64,000 bases of DNA, taken from positions 1-64,000 of the forward strand of contig NZ_JRJG01000013.1 of assembly GCF_000759435.1 (NCBI RefSeq), in the 5' to 3' direction. Shown here in pieces: positions 41,454-50,335 of this stretch (positions within the stretch are counted from its first letter, which is position 1; each line of letters opens with the position of its first letter). Position numbers and translations under genes: made by a program. Below the pieces are notes generated by a model. That model saw only the letters and a list, made by a program, of their open reading frames with translations, ran no database searches and was not told where the DNA came from. This stretch comes from Hoeflea sp. BAL378 (lineage in GTDB: Bacteria > Pseudomonadota > Alphaproteobacteria > Rhizobiales > Rhizobiaceae).

Positions 41454-43925
41454 ATGAAACTGACCAGTGATCCGGTTGTCCACGAGATCGATACATGGAA
41501 ACAGGCCCTGGAGGTTGCGGGCCTGGGCGTCTGGGACTGGAATCTAAGGACGAACATCACGACCTATTCCGAATCCTGGCGCCGGATGCTTGGCTACCAA
41601 CGCAGCGAACTTCCCGAAAACCTCGATCTCTTTCTGCTGCTTCTGCATCCCGACGATCGCGACAGGGCGATCGAAAGCGGCGACCGGCACCTGGCCGGGG
41701 AGTGCGACAGCATCGAGACCGAGCTCAGGCTTCGCCACAAGGACGGAAGCTGGGTCTGGGTTCTCGACAGGGGCGCCGTGGTGGAGCGCGACGAGACCGG
41801 CCGTCCGCTGCGGGCGATGGGGGTCCAGACCGACATAACCCAGCAGAAGCAGGCCGAGCGCGAGACGAGCCTGATGAACGAGCGCTTCAAGCTCGCGCTG
41901 GCCGCCTCCGAGACCGGCATCTGGCATTTCGATGTCGGACGCAACCAGAGTTTCTGGGATGGCAAGACCTGCGACATTTTCGGGATCGAGCCGCAGGACG
42001 CGGAGATCGAAAGCGCGACCTGGCACGGGTTCCTGCATCCGGAGGACAGGCTAGAGACCGAGCGCCAGCACCTGGAGGCGATCCACCAGGACAGGGTGAT
42101 CAAGATTCCCTACCGGATCATCCGCAAGGACGGCGAGGTCCGCCACGTGGTGACGCTGGCGAAATCGGTCATGAGCCAGGGATCGGCGGGATATCTGGTC
42201 GGCACCATCCGGGACGTCACCGATGAAATCGCCGCCGCCCGCGCGCTGCAGGCCGAGAAGGAGCGGTACGAGATCACGCTCGAGGCGATCAACGATTCGG
42301 TCATCAGCACGGATGTCGCCGGCGTCATCAATTTCGCCAATCCCTCCGCCGCGGCGATGCTGTCGGTCGCGCAAGGCGCGCTGACCGGGTGCAACATCTT
42401 TTCGCTGTTCCGGAACAACCGGATGATCCGCAGCGTCCAGCTCGACACGCAGGACAACTACCAGCGCGGCGTCATCCTGGAAATCCATTCCGAGCTCTAC
42501 CGCTGCAAGAGCAGCCCGATCCTGTCGCCCACGGGGGATAGCTGGGGCAATGTCTACACCTTCCAGAACATTTCGGAGGAAACCCGCAGGCAGCAGCAGT
42601 TGGCCTACGCGGCGCACCATGATGCGCTGTCGGGCCTGTACAACAGGATCGCCTTCGACAGCGCCCTGGAAAAGGCGATCACCGCCTCGGCAACCACCGC
42701 GTTTGCGATCCTGTATCTGGACCTCGACCACTTCAAGGCGCTCAACGACTTCGCCGGCCATGCCGCGGGCGACGATGCGCTCAAGGCGATCGCCGCCAAC
42801 GTGACGGCGCTCCTGCCCCAGGACGCGTTCTTCGCGCGGCTGGGCGGCGACGAGTTCGCCATGCTGATCTCCGATCCCGACGTGGAGGCCATCCAGAAGC
42901 TCGCCGGCGACGTCATCGCGGCGGTGCAGGCGGTCGAGATCAACAGCAGCGCCGGCGGTCCGCGGCTCGGATGCAGCATCGGCATCGCCATCGTCAACGA
43001 TCCGTCCACCAGCGCCTCCGACGCGCTGGCGCAGGCCGACGACGCCTGCTACGCGGCCAAGTCCTCGGGGCGGAACCGCTTCGCCTTCTTCACCAAGCAC
43101 AGCTCCACCGTGACCTCGGGCCTCTCCGCCGCACGCGAGGTCGCCGACCTCACCGCCGCGCTCGAGGAGAGCAGGGTGATCCTGTTCGCCCAGGAGATCC
43201 ATGCGATCGGACGGTCGCGCGAGCAGTGCGGACGCGTGGAAATCCTGGCCAGGATGAAGGCGCGGGACGGCCGCATCATCGGCCCCGACGCCTTCATTCC
43301 CGCCGCCGAGCGCTTCGGCATGGCCACGGTGCTGGACCGCTGGATCATCCGGACGGCATTCGCCGAATACGGCCACCTGCTCGAGAGCATGGAGCTGAAA
43401 CTGGGCTTCAACCTGTCGGCGCAGACGCTGTGCGACCCCGGCCTGTGGTCATTCATTCACGATACGGCCCGGGATCACGGCACGCCGCTGTCGCAGATCG
43501 CCTTCGAAATCACCGAGACGGCCGCGGTCACCTGTTTCGACACCGCCAACAGCTTTGTCAGCCGGGCGCGCAACCATGGCTGCATGGTGTCGCTCGATGA
43601 TTTCGGCTCGGGCCTGAGCTCGTTCGGTTATCTCCGGCGGTTTCCCATCAACTGCATCAAGATCGATGGCGCCTTCGTCGAAAAGATCGTCGAGAGCGAC
43701 GTCGACAGGGCCATCGTCGCCGCCGTCGTCGAACTGACGCGGAAACTCGGTTTCGACGTGGTCGCGGAGAAGATCGAGAACGAGGCCATCCTGGCCGAGC
43801 TGCGGGCGCTGGGCGTCACCCACGGCCAGGGCTACCATCTGCACCGCCCCGAACCGCTGGACGCGCTGATGCAGCGCCGGCTGGGGTCGCTCTCCGGCCG
43901 CCGTGGCAGGGTCAGGATCGCCTGA
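41454..43925 (+). CDS. PAS-PAS-PAS-GGDEF-EAL cyclic-di-GMP protein
   Basis: 823 residues, no membrane segment. Three PAS domains (about 15-135, 145-265, 275-385; the first two have HPDDR/HPEDR and terminal DIT/DVT motifs), a GGDEF domain with intact GGDEF at about 464-468 and an EAL domain from about 565. The inhibitory RxxD is absent (PQDAFFAR). The EAL signature reads EIL near 596, with NLSAQTL, FEITETA, DDFGSGLSS and KID retained, and AEKIENE in place of the usual AEGVET. It may therefore both make and degrade c-di-GMP; which prevails cannot be told. Monocistronic. Confidence 0.9.
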   Translation: MKLTSDPVVHEIDTWKQALEVAGLGVWDWNLRTNITTYSESWRRMLGYQRSELPENLDLFLLLLHPDDRDRAIESGDRHLAGECDSIETELRLRHKDGSWVWVLDRGAVVERDETGRPLRAMGVQTDITQQKQAERETSLMNERFKLALAASETGIWHFDVGRNQSFWDGKTCDIFGIEPQDAEIESATWHGFLHPEDRLETERQHLEAIHQDRVIKIPYRIIRKDGEVRHVVTLAKSVMSQGSAGYLVGTIRDVTDEIAAARALQAEKERYEITLEAINDSVISTDVAGVINFANPSAAAMLSVAQGALTGCNIFSLFRNNRMIRSVQLDTQDNYQRGVILEIHSELYRCKSSPILSPTGDSWGNVYTFQNISEETRRQQQLAYAAHHDALSGLYNRIAFDSALEKAITASATTAFAILYLDLDHFKALNDFAGHAAGDDALKAIAANVTALLPQDAFFARLGGDEFAMLISDPDVEAIQKLAGDVIAAVQAVEINSSAGGPRLGCSIGIAIVNDPSTSASDALAQADDACYAAKSSGRNRFAFFTKHSSTVTSGLSAAREVADLTAALEESRVILFAQEIHAIGRSREQCGRVEILARMKARDGRIIGPDAFIPAAERFGMATVLDRWIIRTAFAEYGHLLESMELKLGFNLSAQTLCDPGLWSFIHDTARDHGTPLSQIAFEITETAAVTCFDTANSFVSRARNHGCMVSLDDFGSGLSSFGYLRRFPINCIKIDGAFVEKIVESDVDRAIVAAVVELTRKLGFDVVAEKIENEAILAELRALGVTHGQGYHLHRPEPLDALMQRRLGSLSGRRGRVRIA

Positions 43926-44026
43926 ATGCCTGGATCAGCGGCGTAGGTGCCGTCGCTGCGGAATTCCGCTGCCGACGCCGGCGCCGCGGGCATGCGCCCG
44001 CAGGGCCAGCCCGGCCGAGGCGCGCG

Positions 44027-44164
44027 CTAGCCGCCCATGTAGAAGAAAACAATGCCGGCGAGGATGACGAGGCAGAGGCCGAGCGAGATGAACAGCACGC
44101 GGCGTCCGGTGCCATGCGTGGTCGTGCCCTGGCGGGCTTCATTGGTGGTTTCTTCGACGGGCAT
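44027..44164 (-). CDS. 45-residue single-helix membrane protein
   Basis: A short gene read directly from the gap. The protein starts MPVEETTNEARQGTTTHGTG, then RRVLFISLGL and a hydrophobic segment (about 24-42) ending FYMGG. An AAAGGA site is 7 bases before the ATG at 44164. The ARQG ... R-VL--SL pattern before one helix recalls a group of small rhizobial inner-membrane proteins of unknown function. It lies between the convergent GGDEF-EAL gene and the phosphate transporter on the same strand. A 5-base inverted repeat (TTGAC 44180-44184 / GTCAA 44195-44199) is just upstream. Confidence 0.7.
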   Translation of the reverse strand: MPVEETTNEARQGTTTHGTGRRVLFISLGLCLVILAGIVFFYMGG

Positions 44165-44317
44165 AGTTGATCCTTTCAATTGACGTGTCAGGGTGTCAAC
44201 GTTCGGGACCTATGGTGGTTCCGCGCCGGACGCACGCGGGGGGTCAAACGCCGGCGGAGCCTGCATTTTCCGGCGTGACAGGGGATCCGCGCGGGTCTTC
44301 CGCGGGTCTGCTCGCGA

Positions 44318-45814
44318 TCAGTTCAGCGCGGCGCGCAGGATGACGAACAGCACGCCCGACAGCACCGCGGCGGCGGGCACGGTGACCACCCAGGCGGCGA
44401 CGATCTGCAGGAAATGCGCCCGGCGCACCAGCTTGCGGCGGCGCTGTTCGGCGATCCTGCCATTGCCGGATTTGCCGTTGCCCGGGTTGATCTGGTGGCG
44501 CGCCACGTAGTCGGCGCGGCGGCTTGACCTTTCGGTGTACCATTCGCGGAAGAAGCCGACGCCGAACACCGCGCCCACGGCGATATGGGTGGAGCTCACC
44601 GGCAGGCCGAGCCAGGAGGCGACGATCACGGTGATGGCCGCCGACAGCGCCACGCAATAGGCCCGCATCGGGTTGAGCTTGGTGATCTGGTTGCCGACCA
44701 TGCGGATGAGCTTCGGGCCGAACAGGATGAGGCCGAGCGAGATGCCCGCGGCGCCCACCGCCATCACCCACAGCGGGATCGCCACCAGGGCCTCGACGTC
44801 GCCATATTCGGCGGTGTGGACAATGGCCGCCAGCGGACCCACGGCATTGGCCACGTCGTTGGCGCCGTGCGCGAAGGACAACAGCGCCGCCGAGCAGATC
44901 AGCGGCATGCCGAACAGCTTTCTCAGCGACTGGTTGCGGTTCTCGAGTCCGCGCGACTGCCGGGCGACCAGCGGGCGGGCGACGAGCCAGCTCACCACCG
45001 CGGTCACCACCCCCACCGCCAGCGCATTGCCCAGCGAGAGGTCGATCAGCGCGCGCAACCCCTTGAGCGACAGGTAGGTCGCGAAGGCGCCCGCCATGAC
45101 GGCGATCAGCACCGGCACCCAGCGGCGGGCGGCGGCGATCTTGTCGTCCTTGTAGATGATGGCGGTCTTGATGAAGGCGAGGCAGCCGGCGGCGATCACC
45201 CCGCCCATGATCGGCGAGATGACCCAGCTCGCGGCGATGCCGCTCATGGTCGACCAGTTGACGGCGTCGACGCCGGCGGCGGCGATGCCCGCGCCCATGA
45301 CGCCGCCGACGATCGCATGCGTGGTCGAGACCGGCGCGCCGACAAAGGTGGCGAGGTGGAGCCACATGGCTGCCGCCATCAGGGCCGCCATCATCGCGGC
45401 GATGAAGGTGCCGGGATCGGACACCGCGACCGGGTCGATGATGCCCTTGGAGATGGTGGCGACGACGTCGCCGCCGGCAATCAGCGCGCCGGCGCTCTCG
45501 AAGACCGCGGCGATCGCCAGCGCCACGCCCATGGTCATCGCCTGCGAGCCCACCGCCGGCCCCATGTTGTTGGCCACGTCATTGGCACCGATGTTGAGCG
45601 CCATGTAGGCGCCGATCGCCGAGGCGGCGATGATGGTCACCGCGCCCGGCTGGCCGGTGACGAAGACGCCGGCGATGACCGCGCACAGGACGATGAAGAT
45701 CAGCGCCAGGCCGGGCGTGACGAAGCCGCGATTGATGAGGCCCGTGGCCTCCTCCATCGTGGCGATCTTGTCGAGATCCTTGTCGAGCGTGTCTTTGCGG
45801 TAGGTATCGGCCAT
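44318..45814 (-). CDS. pit: PiT-family inorganic phosphate transporter
   Basis: 498 residues, about ten to twelve membrane helices, low-affinity phosphate uptake driven by cation gradient. The two inverted halves each carry the PiT signature GANDVAN (GANDVANNMGPAVGS and GANDVANAVGPLA) and PVSTTHAIVGG / PVSSTHIAVG loops. The start at 45814 (MADTYRK) is chosen because longer readings run through the divergent neighbour. A Pho box lies 49 bases upstream. In Sinorhizobium a pit gene is repressed by PhoB under phosphate limitation, which would fit. Confidence 0.93.
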   Translation of the reverse strand: MADTYRKDTLDKDLDKIATMEEATGLINRGFVTPGLALIFIVLCAVIAGVFVTGQPGAVTIIAASAIGAYMALNIGANDVANNMGPAVGSQAMTMGVALAIAAVFESAGALIAGGDVVATISKGIIDPVAVSDPGTFIAAMMAALMAAAMWLHLATFVGAPVSTTHAIVGGVMGAGIAAAGVDAVNWSTMSGIAASWVISPIMGGVIAAGCLAFIKTAIIYKDDKIAAARRWVPVLIAVMAGAFATYLSLKGLRALIDLSLGNALAVGVVTAVVSWLVARPLVARQSRGLENRNQSLRKLFGMPLICSAALLSFAHGANDVANAVGPLAAIVHTAEYGDVEALVAIPLWVMAVGAAGISLGLILFGPKLIRMVGNQITKLNPMRAYCVALSAAITVIVASWLGLPVSSTHIAVGAVFGVGFFREWYTERSSRRADYVARHQINPGNGKSGNGRIAEQRRRKLVRRAHFLQIVAAWVVTVPAAAVLSGVLFVILRAALN

Positions 45815-45862
45815 GTCTGGGAAGCGTTTCCGTAATCCGGCGTGATGCGGCAGGGATCGGTT

Positions 45863-45880
45863 GTGACAGTCTTGTGACTG
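45863..45880 (-). promoter_or_regulatory. PhoB-binding site (Pho box) upstream of pit
   Basis: On the minus strand it reads CAGTCAC-AAGA-CTGTCAC, two 7-base direct repeats with an 11-base period, as in the CTGTCAT-N4-CTGTCAC consensus of PhoB. One of the two halves is nearly perfect. It lies 49-66 bases before the pit start. Confidence 0.65.
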
Positions 45881-46089
45881 GTGAGTCCCGTCGATGGACG
45901 TCCGAAGCGGTGGCGTCAAGCCGGGAGCGGCCTGTTTCAACGGCTTTTCGGCCTCTGGCGCCCGATTGGCGCCGATCGGGCGGTTCTCGCAGGTTTTCTG
46001 GGTTATTTTGTGTTCAAGCGGCGACAGGTCGGGCATTGTCGCCTCCACCCCGCACCGCCGCCCGTTCCTGCCGGGACGGTCGTCGCCCG

Positions 46090-46101
46090 CCCCCCCCCCC
46101 C
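46090..46101. repeat. Homopolymer of twelve C
   Basis: Twelve consecutive C, 16 bases before the start of the spermidine-synthase-like gene and between it and the divergent pit promoter. Such tracts can slip in replication; they are also prone to sequencing error. Confidence 0.9.
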
Positions 46102-46117
46102 GCGCTCCGGAGACCCC

Positions 46118-46843
46118 ATGAGCAAACTGTTCGAAGAACTCGACTACCGCCCCACGCCGATCGGCGCGCTGGTGCTGCGCCGCCGCCGCGAGGCGCGGCT
46201 CGGCGTCGACATCCTCGAGATCAAGCTCGGCGAGGAGCACCTGATGTCGGACCTGTTCACCGCCTCCGAGATTGCGCTGGCCGAACTGGGTCTGGCGGCG
46301 TGTGACGGCGAGGGGCTCGACGTGGTGGTCGGCGGCCTGGGGCTGGGCTACACGGCCAAGGCCGCGCTCGACAATGCGCGCACCGGCTCGCTCATCGTGG
46401 TGGAATATCTCGAAGCCGTCATCGACTGGCACGTGACCGGCCTGCTGCCGCTCGGGCCGGAGCTCACCGGCGACCCGCGCTGCCGGCTGGTGGAGGGCGA
46501 TTTCTTCGCCATGGCTCGAAGCGGGGAGGGGTTCGACCCGGACCAGCCGGGCCGCCGCTTCGACGCGATCCTGCTCGACATCGACCATTCGCCGGATGCG
46601 CTTCTCGATCCGCGCAGCGAGAGCTTCTACCAGCCCGAGGGTCTGGCGCAGCTTTCGGCCCATCTCAAGCCCGGCGGCGTCTTCGCGCTGTGGTCGGATG
46701 CGCGCGCCGACGACGCCTTCACCGCGCGACTGGCCGAGTTGTTCACGGAAGTCCGGGCCGAACCGGTGACCTTCCCCAATCCGCTCACCGACCGGCCGTT
46801 CACGCAGACGGTCTATGTGGCGCGGAAGCGGCGGGATCTGTAG
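46118..46843 (+). CDS. Spermidine-synthase-like methyltransferase-fold protein
   Basis: 241 residues, Rossmann-type fold of the spermidine synthase/SAM-methyltransferase group. Visible: GGLGLGYTAKAAL (nucleotide-binding loop), VVEYLEAVIDW, the acidic FDAILLDIDHSPD and LKPGGVFALWSDA. The classical polyamine site is not clear, so the substrate is unknown and it may not make spermidine. The start at 46118 follows a CCGGAGA site and begins the conserved part; the C12 tract lies just upstream. Divergent from pit, convergent with the PQQ dehydrogenase. Confidence 0.78.
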   Translation: MSKLFEELDYRPTPIGALVLRRRREARLGVDILEIKLGEEHLMSDLFTASEIALAELGLAACDGEGLDVVVGGLGLGYTAKAALDNARTGSLIVVEYLEAVIDWHVTGLLPLGPELTGDPRCRLVEGDFFAMARSGEGFDPDQPGRRFDAILLDIDHSPDALLDPRSESFYQPEGLAQLSAHLKPGGVFALWSDARADDAFTARLAELFTEVRAEPVTFPNPLTDRPFTQTVYVARKRRDL

Positions 46844-46846
46844 CCA

Positions 46847-48745
46847 CTACTGCCTGAGCCGGTAGGCCACCACCTGGTCGGAGACTTCGGGCTTCAGGAT
46901 CGAGTTGCCGCCGACGGCGAAGACCACGTAGTCGGCGCCCTCATGGGTGAAGACCGCCGGGATCGACACGGCCGGCGCCTCGACGAGGTCCGACCACAGC
47001 TCTTTGCCGGTCGCCGCATCGAGCGCGCGGACCCGGGAATCGACCGACGCGCCCAGAAAGACCACGCCGCCGGCCGTCACCACCGGACCGCCGAGCGTCG
47101 GCGAGCCCCAGGATTCCAGCCCGTAGAAGCCGTCGAGCTGGGCGCGCCCGAACGGCGTCTCGTAGAGCTTTTCGCCGGTGTTGAGATCATAGGCCGAGAA
47201 GGTGCCGAAGGGCGGCGCCCAGCAGGGCATGCCGGCCCAGTTGCTCCAGTCGGTCAGGTAGATGCCGTAGGGCGAGTCTTCCTGCGGCGAATAGCCCTGC
47301 TCGTTGCCGCCTTCCGGACCCTGGATCCGGTCGTATTCGGCGCGCGGGATCAGGCGGATCATCTGGACGATGCGCGAGGCGTTGACATAGAGCCGGGCGT
47401 TGCGCGGGTCGACGGCGACGCCGCCCCAGTTGGTGGCGCCCGCGGTGCCCGGGAAGAACAGCGTGCCCTGCTCGGAGGGCGGCGTGTACATGCCCTCGTA
47501 GAGGTAGTTCTCGCGGTCGCGCGAGCACTGGCCGAAGCTCACCAGGTCGGCGAGCCACCAGACGTCGGGCAGATCCAGCGCGTTGCCGAGCGGCTCCGGC
47601 GTCATGGCGAAGGGTTGGGTGGGGGCCGAGACCTCGCCTTGCGCGGTGCTTTGCGGCGTGGCGCGCTGCTCGATGTCGAACACAGGCTCGCCGGTGCGGC
47701 GGTCGAGCACGAACAGGAAGCCCTGCTTGGTGGCCTGCACCAATGCGGGAATCGTCTCGCCATTGCGCTTGATGTCGACGAGCGACGGCGCGGACGGCGT
47801 GTCATAGTCCCAGATGTCGTGGTTGACGTGCTGGAAGCTCCAGGCGACTTCGCCGGTCTCGAGGTCAAGCGCGGTCACCGACGTCGCCATCGGGATCGGA
47901 TCGGTGCGGTCGCCGCCCCAGTAATTGGGGCTCGGCGAGGAGACCGGGGCATAGACCAGGCCCAGTTCCGGATCGGCGGTCATCGCCGTCCAGATATTGG
48001 CCGTGCCGGTGCGCGGGATCATGTCCTCGGGAATGAAACTCGCTTCCCACTTCAGCTCGCCCGTGCGCGCGTCGATCGCCAGCAGATTGCCGGGAGGGGC
48101 GACGCTGTAGGCCCAGTCCTTGCCGGCCCAGCCGAGCAGCAGCGTGTCGCCCACCACCAGCGGCGGCTGCAGCAGCGAGAACGGGAAGACGTCGTTGACG
48201 GTGTTCCACTGGTTGACGTTGAGGACGCCGCCGTCGGCGAAATCCGCGCAGCGCTCGCCGGTGTCGGCGTCGACGGCGTGCAGCTCGGCGTCCATGGTGC
48301 CGAGATAGACCCGCTTTTCGCAGAGGCCGGTCCGGCCGCTTTCCCAGTAGGAGACGCCGCGGTTCTTGAGCGCGGGCTGGGTCAGCGCCTTGAGTTCGGA
48401 GCCGCTGTCATAGTTCCAGCGCTCCTCGCCGGTGGCGGGATCGAGCGCGATGATGCGGTAGAACGGCGTGCCTAGATAGAGCGTCTCATTGGCGTAGATC
48501 GGCGTGGCCGACCACACGGTCTGCGGCAGGTCGCCGGAGCCGTCGGCCACGTCGCCGGTGTGGAATTCCCAGGCGCGCTCGAGATCTCCCACGGTCTCGG
48601 GCGTGAGCGTCTGGACGTTGGAGAATTTGGTCGAGCGGACATCGCCGTGAAAGGCGCTCCATTGCGGCTGCTGCGCCTGGGCGGCGCCGGATGCGCCGAG
48701 CACGGAGGTGACGACCAGGGCGGCGAGGGATGTGGGGCGGATCAT
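46847..48745 (-). CDS. PQQ-dependent dehydrogenase, glucose/quinate type catalytic domain
   Basis: 632 residues. Signal peptide (1-24, AQA), then an eight-bladed PQQ propeller beginning QWSAFHGDVRSTKFS and LTPETVGDLERAWEFHTGD, with conserved PSPNYWGGDRTDPIP and a C-terminal DYVVFAVGGN. It should oxidise a sugar or alcohol in the periplasm and pass electrons to ubiquinone. The large N-terminal membrane domain found in E. coli Gcd is missing; instead a separate four-helix gene overlaps its start by 4 bases. The start at 48745 has CGGAGCG before it. Substrate not deducible. Confidence 0.88.
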   Translation of the reverse strand: MIRPTSLAALVVTSVLGASGAAQAQQPQWSAFHGDVRSTKFSNVQTLTPETVGDLERAWEFHTGDVADGSGDLPQTVWSATPIYANETLYLGTPFYRIIALDPATGEERWNYDSGSELKALTQPALKNRGVSYWESGRTGLCEKRVYLGTMDAELHAVDADTGERCADFADGGVLNVNQWNTVNDVFPFSLLQPPLVVGDTLLLGWAGKDWAYSVAPPGNLLAIDARTGELKWEASFIPEDMIPRTGTANIWTAMTADPELGLVYAPVSSPSPNYWGGDRTDPIPMATSVTALDLETGEVAWSFQHVNHDIWDYDTPSAPSLVDIKRNGETIPALVQATKQGFLFVLDRRTGEPVFDIEQRATPQSTAQGEVSAPTQPFAMTPEPLGNALDLPDVWWLADLVSFGQCSRDRENYLYEGMYTPPSEQGTLFFPGTAGATNWGGVAVDPRNARLYVNASRIVQMIRLIPRAEYDRIQGPEGGNEQGYSPQEDSPYGIYLTDWSNWAGMPCWAPPFGTFSAYDLNTGEKLYETPFGRAQLDGFYGLESWGSPTLGGPVVTAGGVVFLGASVDSRVRALDAATGKELWSDLVEAPAVSIPAVFTHEGADYVVFAVGGNSILKPEVSDQVVAYRLRQ

Positions 48746-49092
48746 GCGGCGCTCCGGCGGGACTGGAGGAAGGGGGCGAGGAGGAGAGCAAGCGCCGCGA
48801 GCGCCATGACGACGGCGAGTCCCGTCTGCATCAGGAAGAAGCTGGCGATCGCCGTCAGCGTGGCGGCGAGAACCAGGAGGCCGATCAGGAGAGACCCGAA
48901 GCGGTGCGAGGAGGCCGACCCGAACATTAGCAATGCTGCGCCCGCGGTGGTTACGGCGGCGCCGACCAGCGCCAGCAGGGCGCCGAGCGACCCGTCCACG
49001 CCGGTGTTTCCGAACGGCGCGGCATAGGCAATGAGGGCGAGGACGAGGCCGATCACGGCCAGGAGAAGGGAAGTCAGGAATCGGTGTTGCAT
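48742..49092 (-). CDS. Four-helix membrane protein coupled to the PQQ dehydrogenase
   Basis: 116 residues with four hydrophobic segments (about 6-25, 35-58, 65-86, 90-108). Its stop overlaps the dehydrogenase start (ATGA), so the two are translationally coupled. It resembles in size and topology the membrane-anchor domain of quinoprotein glucose dehydrogenases, so it may hold the catalytic subunit at the membrane and donate to quinone; this is inference from context. The start at 49092 (MQHRFLTSLL) is the first possible. Transcription is divergent from azlCD across 196 bases. Confidence 0.75.
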   Translation of the reverse strand: MQHRFLTSLLLAVIGLVLALIAYAAPFGNTGVDGSLGALLALVGAAVTTAGAALLMFGSASSHRFGSLLIGLLVLAATLTAIASFFLMQTGLAVVMALAALALLLAPFLQSRRSAA

Positions 49093-49288
49093 AACCTATG
49101 TTACGTTTGGGGAGGCGAATGGTTCCAATTTCAGTGTTCGGGACCCGCCCGCCCGGGCCATGAGCCCGGCACGGGTGCCTGGACCGGGCGCGGCCCCAGG
49201 CTTGTTTCCGCTTCATCCTGCCATCAATCCTATTGAATTGACTGGTCAGGGATGCTGACCTATTCGTCGGGGCACAGGAGTGTGTTCC

Positions 49289-50005
49289 ATGTCCCCATCC
49301 AGGTCGGAATTTTTCCAGGGCGTCCGCGCCAGTCTGCCGATTGTCGTGTCCGCGGCGCCGTTCGGGCTCCTGTTCGGCGCGCTCGCCGTCGACAACGGGC
49401 TCAGCACCGGCGAGGCGGTGCTGATGAGCGCGCTGGTGTTCGCCGGCGCCAGCCAGATGGTCGGGCTCAACCTGTTCAGCGACCATGTCGCCCCCTGGAT
49501 CATCGTGCTGTCGGTGTTCGCGGTCAATTTCCGCCACGTGCTCTATTCGGCGGCGCTCGGCCGTCGCATGGGGCTGATGCGCGGATGGCGCAAGGCCGCG
49601 GCCTTCTTCTTCCTCACCGATCCGCAATATGCCGCCACCGAAGCGCGGGGCGAAGGCAGGGTGCCGGTGACCTTCGCCTGGTACATGGGCATGGCGCTGC
49701 CGATCTATGTGATGTGGGTCGGCGAGGCCTGGGCCGGCGCGCTGTTCGGCCGGCTGCTTGCGGATCCCGCCGCCCTCGGCATCGATTTCCTGCTGCCCAT
49801 CTATTTCCTCGGCCTGGTCCTGGGATTCCAGTCGCGCCCCGGCTGGCTGCCGGTGGTGATCGTCTCCGGGCTTGCCTCGATCGCGGCGTTCTACGCCGTG
49901 GGCTCGCCCTGGCATGTGAGCCTGGGTGCTGCCGCTGGCGTCCTCGTGGCGATGATCCTGCCGCCGCAGCCGGGCGGGGTCGACGCGGCGGAGGTCCGGC
50001 CATGA
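49289..50005 (+). CDS. azlC: AzlC-family branched-chain amino acid exporter, large subunit
   Basis: 238 residues, about six to eight membrane helices. AzlC with AzlD exports branched-chain amino acids or related compounds. Typical: FFQGVRASLPIVVSAAPFG, FAGASQMVGLNLF, FRHVLYSAALG and FLTDPQYA. The ATG at 49289 is 8 bases after AGGAG (49276-49280); an in-frame GTG at 49280 overlaps that site and is unlikely. It overlaps azlD by 4 bases. Confidence 0.9.
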   Translation: MSPSRSEFFQGVRASLPIVVSAAPFGLLFGALAVDNGLSTGEAVLMSALVFAGASQMVGLNLFSDHVAPWIIVLSVFAVNFRHVLYSAALGRRMGLMRGWRKAAAFFFLTDPQYAATEARGEGRVPVTFAWYMGMALPIYVMWVGEAWAGALFGRLLADPAALGIDFLLPIYFLGLVLGFQSRPGWLPVVIVSGLASIAAFYAVGSPWHVSLGAAAGVLVAMILPPQPGGVDAAEVRP

Positions 50006-50319
50006 ACGGCGTGTTCTGGGGCGTGCCGGTCAATGTCTGGACCATCCTCGCCGCGGCGGTGGTGACCTATGCCACCCGCATCGGCGGCCATCTGGTGCTG
50101 TCGCGGTTCAAAACCATCCCGCCGCGGGTCGACGCCGCGCTCAACGCCGTGCCGGCCGCGGTGCTGACCACGCTGGTGGCGCCGGCCGCCGTCACCAACG
50201 GCTCTGCCGAGGCGCTGACGCTTGCCGCCTGCCTGATCCTCGGCCTCCGGCTGCCGATGATGGCCATGTTCGCCATCGGCTGGGCGCTGATCGTGGCGCT
50301 GAGGGCGCTGGGGCTGTGA
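50002..50319 (+). CDS. azlD: AzlD-family small transport subunit
   Basis: 105 residues, three to four membrane helices (VWTILAAAVVTYATRIGG, AAVLTTLVAPAA, ALTLAACLILG, MFAIGWALIVALRALGL). TYATRIGG and the VPAAVLTTL segment are typical of AzlD. The start overlaps the azlC stop (ATGA), as usual for this pair. A palindromic repeat follows 16 bases after the stop. Confidence 0.9.
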   Translation: MNGVFWGVPVNVWTILAAAVVTYATRIGGHLVLSRFKTIPPRVDAALNAVPAAVLTTLVAPAAVTNGSAEALTLAACLILGLRLPMMAMFAIGWALIVALRALGL

Positions 50320-50335
50320 TGGCGGGTATGGAATG

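Larger units (their letters stand above)
45815..46117. other. 303-base divergent region between pit and the spermidine-synthase-like gene
   Basis: No supported gene. It holds a Pho box at 45863-45880 and a run of twelve C at 46090-46101. Otherwise nothing recognisable. Confidence 0.6.

Noticed and set aside
45815-46663. Upstream in-frame extension of pit
   Set aside because: The added part runs antisense through the spermidine-synthase-like gene, and the PiT family N terminus fits the start at 45814.
48746-49915. Upstream in-frame extension of the PQQ dehydrogenase
   Set aside because: It would cross the anchor gene and azlC in antisense; the signal peptide and ribosome-binding site mark the start at 48745.
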